Part shown: positions 1 through 8,189 of the stretch, one piece after another
Layout: the number at the start of each line of letters is the position of its first letter
How positions within the stretch are numbered: position 1 is the first letter of the stretch
Source: Alphaproteobacteria bacterium
GTDB taxonomy: Bacteria; Pseudomonadota; Alphaproteobacteria; Micavibrionales; Micavibrionaceae
Direction: 5' to 3'
NCBI GenBank assembly: GCA_018000295.1
Contig: JAGNKE010000020.1
Location: 1-51,291 of the forward strand
DNA length: 51,291 bases
Notes under the pieces: generated by a model
Databases searched by the model: none
What the model was told of the DNA's origin: nothing
What the model saw: only the letters and a program-made list of their open reading frames with translations
Translations under genes and position numbers: made by a program

Positions 1-2
1 AC

Positions 3-125
3 CTGTCTGATTTTGTGGCAGAAGCGGCTCTATCACTGACCATTGTTTATCCGATAACCAAAACATTCAATCCTCCTTCGTTTGAAGAATTGAATCATAT
101 TCCTTCAATTAGGTACAGACCCTAG
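3..125 (+). CDS. C-terminal end of an unidentified protein (partial)
   Basis: An open frame enters from the left edge and stops at TAG 123-125, giving about 40 residues. It ends with an ordinary-looking mix of hydrophobic and proline-rich sequence (NPPSFEELNHIPSIRYRP). No domain can be recognised from this tail, and a chance open frame of this length is possible. It converges on the small HTH gene at 177-425. No clear intrinsic terminator lies between them. Confidence 0.3.
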   Translation: MSDFVAEAALSLTIVYPITKTFNPPSFEELNHIPSIRYRP

Positions 126-176
126 TTCAAATCTTGCCTTCGAAAAATTCATTAGGCTTATATGAACGAAAGAATT

Positions 177-425
177 TTAGGTTTTTTTCTGATGAATAGC
201 TTCGCTTGAATGAAGCTTGACCAATAGCCCTATCGCCACAGACGCGAGGCCGGGGATGGGAACCTTGCCGGAGAGCCAGCGGCGGACCGTGCTGCCGTCC
301 ACGTGCAGTTCCTTGGCCAGCTTCGTCTGCCAGCCCCAAGCCCCATAAAGACGTTCACCCGCCTCGCGCAGCTCTTCGGGGGTCATTTGCCCTTGCGAAC
401 TGTCTTTGGCGGGTGAACGCGTCAT
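177..425 (-). CDS. small helix-turn-helix DNA-binding protein
   Basis: An 82-residue protein with a predicted helix-turn-helix around residues 32-54 (WQTKLAKELHVDGSTVRRWL), the pattern of small phage-repressor-like regulators common in Alphaproteobacteria. The start is ATG at 425, with AAGGAG eight bases upstream. The gene begins 28 bp after the stop of the Ro60 gene on the same strand, so it is probably cotranscribed with it. It could be an autoregulator of the Ro/Y RNA locus, and the palindrome at 2596-2614 is a possible target. That link is inference from position only. The C-terminal 25 residues have no recognisable motif. Confidence 0.75.
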   Translation of the reverse strand: MTRSPAKDSSQGQMTPEELREAGERLYGAWGWQTKLAKELHVDGSTVRRWLSGKVPIPGLASVAIGLLVKLHSSEAIHQKKT

Positions 426-453
426 CTTTCATGCTCCTTCGCGCCGTGTCCGG

Positions 454-2076
454 TTATTCCGCCGCCTTCTCCTCATAAGACTGGGAGGAGCCGCGGATAA
501 AGTCGGACATCACGCCCGGAGTTGCCGAGTCAAACCCGACGATGTCCATCATTCCGGCATCGTTCGGATCGGCGATGGAGAACCCGTTTGAGGTCATTCC
601 CACGACGATCAGCTTGGCCGGAATTCCGGATTTTGCCCGGTAGCGGCGCAGCGCCTCGACCGGATGGATCTGTCCGAAATACGTCTCGCTGTCCGTATAG
701 ACCACGAAGGTATCGATCTTCAGACCCTTGTCGAAAGCGTACAGCATCGGCTGCGCGCAATCGGTTGCGCCAAAGGTATGGCCCTGCATCGTTCTTAAGA
801 CGTCGTCCAGACGCTGTCTGGCTGAAATCGCAAGCGGGATCAGGCCGGTTGAAAAGCCCACAATATGCACGTGCTTTTCCACCGCTGCCGTCACCAGAGC
901 CATCGCCGCCGAAGCTTCGCTGGCCATGATCGCGGCTCCTGAAATCGGTTGCCGCATGGAACCAGAGACGTCGAGCGCGAGCATGATGCGTGCGCCGGTC
1001 GGTTCGACGTTCTTGAACGCGGCGTAAAACGCATCGTCCAGAGCATCGATGACCGAGGTCACCGGGGTCCATTCCAGCTTGCCTTTCAGCCCCTTTCCGC
1101 CGGCGTAGGTTTTCTGCGCCATCAGGAGGGTCAGCGGGTGGACCCGCGCCTTGCGTATCGCCTCCGGGTTGCGGATCGTCTCGGCGATATAATCCGCCGC
1201 GTCCGATCCGGTCGCCAACAGGCCGACCGTCGTCATCTTCGCCAGGTTACGGATCATGGCCGTCATCGGCATATCCACCAGCAGCGCGTTCCAGACGTCC
1301 TGCTCGTTCAGGAGTTCCGTCGGAACCACTTCACGCGGCAGGGAGAAGGAACGGATGATGTCCACCGCCTCTTTCACGTCTGCCGTTTTCTGCAGGCGGA
1401 CCATCCCGTCGATCAGGCGGAATTTCTCCGCTGCTTCGGCCAGACGCTCCGCATTTTCCGGCTGTACGGTCCACCCCAAGAGTGCGCGTTTCGCCGCGTC
1501 CTCCGTTTTCGGGTGCGCCAGACGCAGCAAGTCGCGGTGCGACCAGCCGTCACGCTGCTTGTATTTCACAAGCTGCAGGGACAGACGCTCGGTATCCATT
1601 TTCAGATACCAGTCCGCCACGGCGCGTCTCAGGCCACGGCCCCATCCCCTGAATCCCTCCACGAATTCCGCGAAGTGCAGGAGGTGGGTTCCAGTTCTTG
1701 CCACTTTCGGCAAAGCGGCCAGAGCCGCCTTGCGCGTATCCTCGTTTCCAAGGCCCGCGCACATGGCCAGCACATACAGGGCCGGATCGTTTTTCGGGGC
1801 GCGGCCCTCGGCGGAGATTTCCACCACGGTTTCCACGACCTTCACGCCGTCCTCCTCGATGCAGCTTTTTACGGCCTTCGCATTTTCGATGGTCAGTGCC
1901 TGTTCGGCGATGTAATAGGTTCCGGCTTCCGATCCGAGGATCAGGAAACGGCAGAGACGCGTCCAGTTATCGACCGGATAGGCATATCCGCCTGCGCTGT
2001 TTTCAACCATGCCCTCCAGACCCTCGGTTTGCGGAGTCCGGGTTTTTCTGGTTGCAAAGTATCCTCTGTATTTCAT
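454..2076 (-). CDS. rsr: Ro60/Rsr-type TROVE-domain RNA-binding protein
   Basis: A 540-residue orthologue of the Ro60 autoantigen (Rsr in Deinococcus). Residues 1 to about 350 form the TROVE/HEAT-repeat ring. The rest is a von Willebrand A-like domain with an intact metal-ion site: D369-V-S-G-S373, a later Thr in GATD, and Asp in YTDSET. In this family the ring binds 3' ends of misfolded or immature RNA in its cavity and Y RNA on its outside. In Deinococcus the Y RNA tethers polynucleotide phosphorylase to form a degradation machine. The start ATG at 2076 follows AGAGGTG. Upstream on the same strand lie four Y-like RNAs, which makes the assignment very secure. A terminator hairpin (2126-2144) separates the RNA array from this gene, so expression probably depends on read-through or on an unseen promoter. 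Confidence 0.95.
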   Translation of the reverse strand: MKYRGYFATRKTRTPQTEGLEGMVENSAGGYAYPVDNWTRLCRFLILGSEAGTYYIAEQALTIENAKAVKSCIEEDGVKVVETVVEISAEGRAPKNDPALYVLAMCAGLGNEDTRKAALAALPKVARTGTHLLHFAEFVEGFRGWGRGLRRAVADWYLKMDTERLSLQLVKYKQRDGWSHRDLLRLAHPKTEDAAKRALLGWTVQPENAERLAEAAEKFRLIDGMVRLQKTADVKEAVDIIRSFSLPREVVPTELLNEQDVWNALLVDMPMTAMIRNLAKMTTVGLLATGSDAADYIAETIRNPEAIRKARVHPLTLLMAQKTYAGGKGLKGKLEWTPVTSVIDALDDAFYAAFKNVEPTGARIMLALDVSGSMRQPISGAAIMASEASAAMALVTAAVEKHVHIVGFSTGLIPLAISARQRLDDVLRTMQGHTFGATDCAQPMLYAFDKGLKIDTFVVYTDSETYFGQIHPVEALRRYRAKSGIPAKLIVVGMTSNGFSIADPNDAGMMDIVGFDSATPGVMSDFIRGSSQSYEEKAAE

Positions 2077-2120
2077 GACGCACCTCTTTTCTGCTTTCTC
2101 TCAGTCTCGTCTTCGTTGAT

Positions 2121-2144
2121 AAAAAATGCCCGCCAAGCGGGCAT
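2121..2144 (-). terminator. intrinsic terminator after the Y RNA array
   Basis: On the minus strand a 7-bp stem ATGCCCG/CGGGCAT (2144-2126) with a 5-base loop is followed directly by six T residues (2126-2121). It lies after the last Y RNA and 45 bp before the rsr start, so it should end the array transcript and let only part of transcription continue into rsr. Confidence 0.8.
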
Positions 2145-2153
2145 CCGTTTTTT

Positions 2154-2288
2154 AGCGCAAACGGGCGTGTTGTGACCTGGCAACGTGCTCTACCCCTGAG
2201 CTACAGAGTATTTCTACTCTGGCCGGATTCGAACCGGCGACCCCGCGATCCACATTCGATAAGCCAAAATCTCCGGCCCATCTGCGTT
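2154..2288 (-). ncRNA. Y RNA with permuted tRNA-like module (YrlA-type), copy 2
   Basis: About 135 nt. The 5' strand (2288-2276) pairs with the 3' strand (2166-2154), giving 11 continuous pairs that end in GGGC/GCCC. The internal loop has 5' CGGAG opposite ACAACAC, as in the other three RNAs of the array. A second stem (GAUUUUGGC with GCCAGGUC, one bulge) leads into a tRNA-like part in permuted order. First comes a T arm with loop UUCGAAU (2242-2221), then a 6-bp stem capped by GAAA (2220-2205), then a D arm GUAGCUCAGGGGUAGAGCAC (2204-2185). This matches the known YrlA family of bacterial Y RNAs. There is no anticodon arm and no free acceptor end, so it cannot be a functional tRNA. Confidence 0.9.
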
Positions 2289-2296
2289 AAAAAACA

Positions 2297-2368
2297 GCTT
2301 TCCGGACATGTTTCCGCATGAGGGCGGTGATCGTTATGAGCGATAACCCTCCTGCTCCGGCCCGGAAA
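2297..2368 (-). ncRNA. short Y RNA without tRNA module, copy 2
   Basis: About 72 nt. The ends pair as UUUCCGGGC with GUCCGGAAA (one G-U pair). The inner stem is GCAGGAGGG with CCCUCAUGC (one mismatch). Between them is the same 5' CGGA internal loop as in the other three RNAs, opposite GGAAACAU. The lower stem differs in sequence from the neighbouring RNAs but still pairs, which is covariation support. Six T residues follow at 2294-2289, directly before the next RNA. It has the basic Ro-binding Y RNA shape with only a simple apical loop. Confidence 0.8.
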
Positions 2369-2378
2369 AATTTTCTTA

Positions 2379-2512
2379 GCGGTGGCGGGCGTGTTTGTGA
2401 CACTGGCAACTCATTCGCTCTATCCACTGAGCTACGGAATGTTTCCACTCCGGCCGGAATTGAACCGGCGACCTAATGACCCGATAAGCCAACATCGCCG
2501 GCCCACCACCGC
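2379..2512 (-). ncRNA. Y RNA with permuted tRNA-like module (YrlA-type), copy 1
   Basis: About 134 nt. The terminal stem is 12 continuous pairs (GCGGUGGUGGGC with GCCCGCCACCGC). The internal loop is 5' CGGC opposite ACAAACAC. The second stem GAUGUUGGC/GCCAGUGUC has nine pairs with wobbles. The tRNA-like part runs T arm with loop UUCAAUU (2473-2452), then a 6-bp acceptor-like stem GGAGUG/CAUUCC capped by GAAA (2451-2436), then a D arm GUAGCUCAGUGGAUAGAGC (2435-2417). The sequence differs widely from the other long copy while every helix is kept, so the structure is under selection. Confidence 0.9.
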
Positions 2513-2524
2513 TAAAAAAATCAT

Positions 2525-2585
2525 TGCCGGGCGTGTTGTCGTTTCAGGGACTTTTGCAACGGTAACCCTGAAACTCCGGCCCGAC
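2525..2585 (-). ncRNA. short Y RNA without tRNA module, copy 1 (first of the array)
   Basis: About 61 nt from near the predicted transcription start. The basal stem is GUCGGGC/GCCCGGC. The internal loop has 5' CGGA opposite GACAACAC, and a perfect 9-bp stem GUUUCAGGG/CCCUGAAAC carries a 16-nt apical loop. Seven T residues follow (2520-2514), just before the next RNA. It is the simplest form of the Ro-binding module that all four RNAs share. Confidence 0.85.
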
Positions 2586-2588
2586 CCT

Positions 2589-2621
2589 TTTATAATTAGT
2601 GCATTGTGCACTAAATTGCAA
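2589..2621 (-). promoter_or_regulatory. promoter of the Y RNA array
   Basis: On the minus strand TTGCAA (2621-2616) is followed after 17 bp by TAATTA (2598-2593), overlapping TATAAA (2594-2589). A start near 2587-2586 (GGG) would place the 5' end exactly at the basal stem of the first Y RNA. No comparable promoter fits in the 8-12 nt gaps further down, so this is probably the only promoter of the array. Confidence 0.6.
2596..2614. promoter_or_regulatory. 19-bp perfect palindrome, candidate operator
   Basis: TTAGTGCATTGTGCACTAA has two 8-bp perfectly inverted arms around a 3-base centre. It fills the spacer between the -35 and -10 of the Y array promoter, where a bound repressor would block polymerase. 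The binding protein is unknown. The HTH protein encoded at 177-425 is the nearest candidate. Confidence 0.6.
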
Positions 2622-2628
2622 GGATTAT
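2602..2628 (+). repeat. 27-bp direct repeat, copy A
   Basis: This copy matches 3211-3237 at 25 of 27 positions. It contains the right arm of the palindrome (GTGCACTAA), the TTGCAA -35 box of the Y array promoter and a following GATTAT. Both copies have the same orientation, and the segment between them is about 580 bp. Confidence 0.8.
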
Positions 2629-2723
2629 TTTTTATTTCCACTTTTGGCGTTTTGCTTTGGGAAGAAGCGTAACATTCGTCAGCCCTTTGCGAATATGGTT
2701 GTACTGCCCATAAGGAGGGACAT

Positions 2724-3002
2724 ATGACGGACATTCCCAAGGACTCTGTTGTCCAAGTTCATGAAGTATCGGGCGCCGATTCTGCGACCGGGATACTCAA
2801 GAGCGAGGCCAACAAAGCCCTTTTGACCGGGGCCGGTATCGGTGTTTTTGGATCCACATTGGCGGCGACTACGGGATTTGTCTGTCCGGTTTGTATACTC
2901 GCTACCCCTCTATTCCTTGGGTACGGCGGGTATCAGAAGTACAAAGAAATTTGTAACAGAAGCAAGACTTCCTCAACTGGAACAGACGGCGATGAACCTT
3001 AG
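2724..3002 (+). CDS. small hydrophobic protein with CPVC motif
   Basis: A 92-residue protein of unknown function. Residues 31-68 are hydrophobic and glycine-rich (one long or two short membrane segments) and contain C54-P-V-C57. The N-terminal 30 residues are polar, and the tail is rich in Ser, Thr and Asp. The ribosome site AAGGAGGG lies just before ATG 2724, which supports real translation. The gene is divergent from the Y RNA array and sits between the two 27-bp direct repeats. The CxxC could be a redox or metal site, or a lipid-exposed pair; the sequence alone does not decide. Confidence 0.65.
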   Translation: MTDIPKDSVVQVHEVSGADSATGILKSEANKALLTGAGIGVFGSTLAATTGFVCPVCILATPLFLGYGGYQKYKEICNRSKTSSTGTDGDEP

Positions 3003-3022
3003 TCTTTTCGTTTCTTTCTTGC

Positions 3023-3213
3023 CTAATCCCCTTTTTCGAAAGCCGACAGGAGAGTTATAACCTTATGACTTTCATTTCCTTTTCCTATAGAGATTCCATG
3101 GCAGTTTTCAGAGCCTTTTTTTGAGGAGAAGTCACGCAGGATGATCAGATTGTGTGTGCTGTCCAGATCGGATGTCATGCTGCCCTGCTCCGCAAACTCG
3201 GCGTAAGCTTCAT
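3023..3213 (-). pseudogene. shrunken partial copy of hisC
   Basis: The translation joins two separate parts of the intact HisC encoded at 3783-4883. The first part matches around YAEFAEQGSMTSDLDST. It continues directly into RDFSSKKGSENC, which in the intact protein lies more than 100 residues further on. The joint falls at an ILR codon run, where the intact gene has near-identical DNA (TCATCTTGCG) at both places, so a deletion between short repeats is likely. The catalytic lysine region is lost, so the fragment cannot be an active aminotransferase. The 27-bp repeat copy B overlaps its upstream end. Confidence 0.8.
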
Positions 3214-3237
3214 AGTGCACTAAATTGCAATGATTAT
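3211..3237 (+). repeat. 27-bp direct repeat, copy B
   Basis: Second copy of the element in the Y array promoter, with two mismatches. It keeps GTGCACTAA, TTGCAA and GATTAT but lacks the left arm, so there is no full palindrome here. It lies between the hisC fragment and the end of greB. Confidence 0.8.
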
Positions 3238-3252
3238 ATTTTAAAAAAAATT

Positions 3253-3780
3253 TCAGGGCGTGTTTTCGATGGGGTAAGATATTGAAAGAATTTCTATTTT
3301 TTCGGTTTTTTCGTCTGTCCTGACGATGACAGTATCCCCGACCTGTTTTTTCATCAGGGCACGGCCCACGGGGGAGAGCCAGTTTATTTTTCCCACCGCG
3401 AAATTCGCCTCGTCCTCCCCGACCAGACGGATCGTGACTTCGGAGTCGTCTTCACGGGCATAGGTGACCTGCGCGCCGAAAAAGATGCGGTCGAGATGCT
3501 GTTGTTTGACGGGATCGACGATGATTGTCTTTTCGAGTCTTTTGGTCAGGTACCTCACGCGACGGTCGATTTCGCGCAGGCGCTTTTTGTTATAGATATA
3601 ATCGCCGTTTTCCGATCGGTCGCCGTTTCCGGAGGCCCAAGCCACTATTTCGACGATCTTAGGGCGTTCGGTATACAGAAGATGATTTAATTCCCTCTCC
3701 AGAACGGCATGACCCGTGGGGGTCATATAGTGTTTATCTTCCGGCTTGTCCGGAGTTTTGGGGCTGGTGTTGCGGGCCAT
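3253..3780 (-). CDS. greB: transcription elongation factor GreB
   Basis: A 175-residue Gre factor. The N-terminal coiled coil carries the family hallmark DRSENGDYIYNKKRLREIDR, whose acidic tip enters the RNA polymerase secondary channel and stimulates cleavage of backtracked RNA. The C-terminal FKBP-like domain ends with the usual GRALMKKQVGD segment. The start is ATG 3780 (MARNTSPK), two bases after the hisC stop; a longer upstream frame would overlap hisC and is less likely. The basic linker and the motif fit GreB rather than GreA. It is probably cotranscribed with hisC. Confidence 0.92.
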   Translation of the reverse strand: MARNTSPKTPDKPEDKHYMTPTGHAVLERELNHLLYTERPKIVEIVAWASGNGDRSENGDYIYNKKRLREIDRRVRYLTKRLEKTIIVDPVKQQHLDRIFFGAQVTYAREDDSEVTIRLVGEDEANFAVGKINWLSPVGRALMKKQVGDTVIVRTDEKTEKIEILSISYPIENTP

Positions 3781-3782
3781 GA

Positions 3783-4883
3783 TTATGCCTTGCCGGAAGA
3801 AAACTCCTTCAAGAGTCTTATAACGGTGTCGTTTTCGTGCGTTGTGCCCATCGAAATCCGCAGGCAATTTTCGCTGCCTTTTTTTGAGGAAAAATCGCGC
3901 AAGATGACGTTGTTATTTTTCGCGTATTCGAAAAAGCCGTGTGCGTCTTTCATTTCGACGAGCAGGAAATTGGCGTCCGAGGGGTAGATGTGGGTGACCT
4001 GATCGGATTGCTTCAGTTCCGTTTCCATGCGGGTGCGTTCGGCCAGAAGTTTTTTGATGTTTGCTTCCGCGATGGGTTTGATGTCCGGCGAGAGGACGTG
4101 GAAGGCGGCCTCAACGCTCATGCGGACAAGAGGATAGGTTTCCAGGGCTTTGGCGCGTACAAGGGCGATAAAGTCGGTATCCGCCGCCAGCATACAGCCG
4201 ATCCGCATTCCTGCGAAGGCGTAGGATTTCGAGAGCGTCCGCAAGATGATGAGGTTGGGCGTGCTGTCCAAATCGGATGTCATGCTGCCCTGCTCGGCAA
4301 ACTCCGCGTAGGTTTCGTCGAGAATGACCACCGCCTCGCCTTCGAGGGCTTCGCAGATTTCGGAAATGGTTTCATGCGAGAAGGACGTGCCTGTCGGGTT
4401 GTTGGGCGAGCAAAGGAAGACGAGTTTCGTCCTGTTCTTTTTATCTTTAGCCGCCTTGATAATGCCTTCGGCATCTAACGTAAAAGTGCCTTGTGCCTTT
4501 ATAAGAGGAACCTCGATCACGTTTGCGGGCTGGGCGCGGGAGTCGACGCCGTAGATTCCGAAGGTTGGCGGGGTGATGATGACGGAGTCTTTGTTCGGTT
4601 CGCAGAAGACGCGGATCAGGATGGCAATCGCTTCATCCGCGCCGCGGGTGATGACGATCTGATCGCGCTCCACGCCATAGGTCTGGGAAAAGGCCTCCAG
4701 CAGGGCCAGAGGCTGTGGTTCCGGGTAGCGGTTCAAACCTTCCAGTCCGGGAATCTCGTATGGATTTTCATTGGCGTTCAGGAAGATTTTGGTGTCGTCC
4801 TTGGTCATTTCCATCCCGGCGGAAACGTACCCCTCCATTGTCCTGAAATGCTCACGGACCAGTTTTAAGAGTGCTGTTGTCAT
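3783..4883 (-). CDS. hisC: histidinol-phosphate aminotransferase
   Basis: A 366-residue fold-type I PLP aminotransferase. It shows NENPY near the N terminus, SPNNPTG for cofactor contact, DETYAEF, and TLSKSYAFAGMRIG with the Schiff-base lysine. It would convert imidazole-acetol phosphate and glutamate to histidinol phosphate. It stands alone apart from greB, so some other aromatic or acidic aminotransferase role is possible. I chose ATG 4883 because the earlier in-frame ATG (4946) lies inside a good -10 sequence (TATAAT, 4950-4945). A decayed partial copy of this gene lies at 3023-3213. Confidence 0.88.
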   Translation of the reverse strand: MTTALLKLVREHFRTMEGYVSAGMEMTKDDTKIFLNANENPYEIPGLEGLNRYPEPQPLALLEAFSQTYGVERDQIVITRGADEAIAILIRVFCEPNKDSVIITPPTFGIYGVDSRAQPANVIEVPLIKAQGTFTLDAEGIIKAAKDKKNRTKLVFLCSPNNPTGTSFSHETISEICEALEGEAVVILDETYAEFAEQGSMTSDLDSTPNLIILRTLSKSYAFAGMRIGCMLAADTDFIALVRAKALETYPLVRMSVEAAFHVLSPDIKPIAEANIKKLLAERTRMETELKQSDQVTHIYPSDANFLLVEMKDAHGFFEYAKNNNVILRDFSSKKGSENCLRISMGTTHENDTVIRLLKEFSSGKA

Positions 4884-4944
4884 AGAGGGATCAAGCCAGA
4901 TTGCCGCGGAAAAAGAAAGGGTTTTCTTCTGATCAAATATTATC

Positions 4945-4950
4945 ATTATA
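4945..4950 (-). promoter_or_regulatory. probable -10 box of the hisC-greB operon
   Basis: The minus strand reads TATAAT at 4950-4945, 62 bp before the chosen hisC start. The -35 side (TTGG/GGTTTT region) is poor. Its overlap with an upstream in-frame ATG argues that this ATG is not used. Confidence 0.45.
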
Positions 4951-5112
4951 GAAAATCAATGCAGCCTTAAAACCAAGGCATCTTCAAGCCCTTATAAGCT
5001 GCGTAAAAAGCTTGATTTATCATGCTTTTTCACTGTTTTTCCCTCCCGCGCCGTGCTATAGAAAATGATGATCAAGAATCACTGTAAAAAACGTCCGAAA
5101 ACAGCGGTTTAA

Positions 5113-7614
<2,502 letters not shown>

Positions 7615-7626
7615 GGGAGTGGGAAA

Positions 7627-8163
7627 ATGAAAGTGGGTTTTATCAAAGCTGTTTTCGCTCTTCTGATTCTGCTTTCGCCTTTGAAAGTGTGGGCTGTTGA
7701 TAAGCTAACTGAGGAGAATATTCGTGAGCATTATCAAAAATCTATAGCTGTGGTTAAAGAAAACAATAAAGGGAAGCGTCTGGATTTTATCAATACTCAT
7801 TATCATCCTGATTTAATTGTTACCAAGAAGTTTCCTATCGCTGGTAAGGATGGAACTTTGTCGGAGAGTTTTGAAACGAATACGACACGGCAACAATTTA
7901 TTGATCAGCTTCTGAACGCTCCCAAATCAGAAATTAGTTTTCTTGAGTATGATATTCTTGATATCGTTATCAGAGATGATGCGAAATCGGCACTTGTTAA
8001 AGACAGAGAAAAAGTTTCTCTGTGTGGAGATAACTGTTTTTCTTCTGTCGTTGTTAATGAGTGTGATGACGAGATTATCTTAAGTCCTGAGGGTATTATA
8101 CAACTCTATAAAGCAACATGCGGCTGGGTTGTGCCCGAAGAGTTTAAGAAAAAGCAGCCTTAA
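7627..8163 (+). CDS. secreted protein of unknown function
   Basis: A 178-residue protein with a typical signal peptide (hydrophobic residues 5-22, cleavage after VWA). The mature part is polar and carries three cysteines near the end (SLCGDNC, TCGW). GGGAGTGGGAAA precedes the ATG. It begins 12 bp after gyrB but is much more AT-rich, which suggests later acquisition. No domain recognised; the size and pattern resemble small periplasmic proteins of unknown function. It may be read through from gyrB. Confidence 0.7.
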   Translation: MKVGFIKAVFALLILLSPLKVWAVDKLTEENIREHYQKSIAVVKENNKGKRLDFINTHYHPDLIVTKKFPIAGKDGTLSESFETNTTRQQFIDQLLNAPKSEISFLEYDILDIVIRDDAKSALVKDREKVSLCGDNCFSSVVVNECDDEIILSPEGIIQLYKATCGWVVPEEFKKKQP

Positions 8164-8189
8164 TAAATCCCTTAAAACGCCCGCGTTTC

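Noticed and set aside
949..2175. Long plus-strand frame opposite rsr
   Set aside because: It is antisense to a clear Ro60 gene and runs into the last Y RNA; the product is Arg/His-rich with no motif.
2154..2512. Ordinary tRNA genes suggested by T-arm and D-arm sequences
   Set aside because: The T arm comes before the D arm, the acceptor stem is closed by GAAA, and there is no anticodon arm or CCA end; both lie inside Y RNA structures.
3023..3220. Functional 65-codon gene
   Set aside because: It is two joined pieces of hisC with the catalytic part missing.
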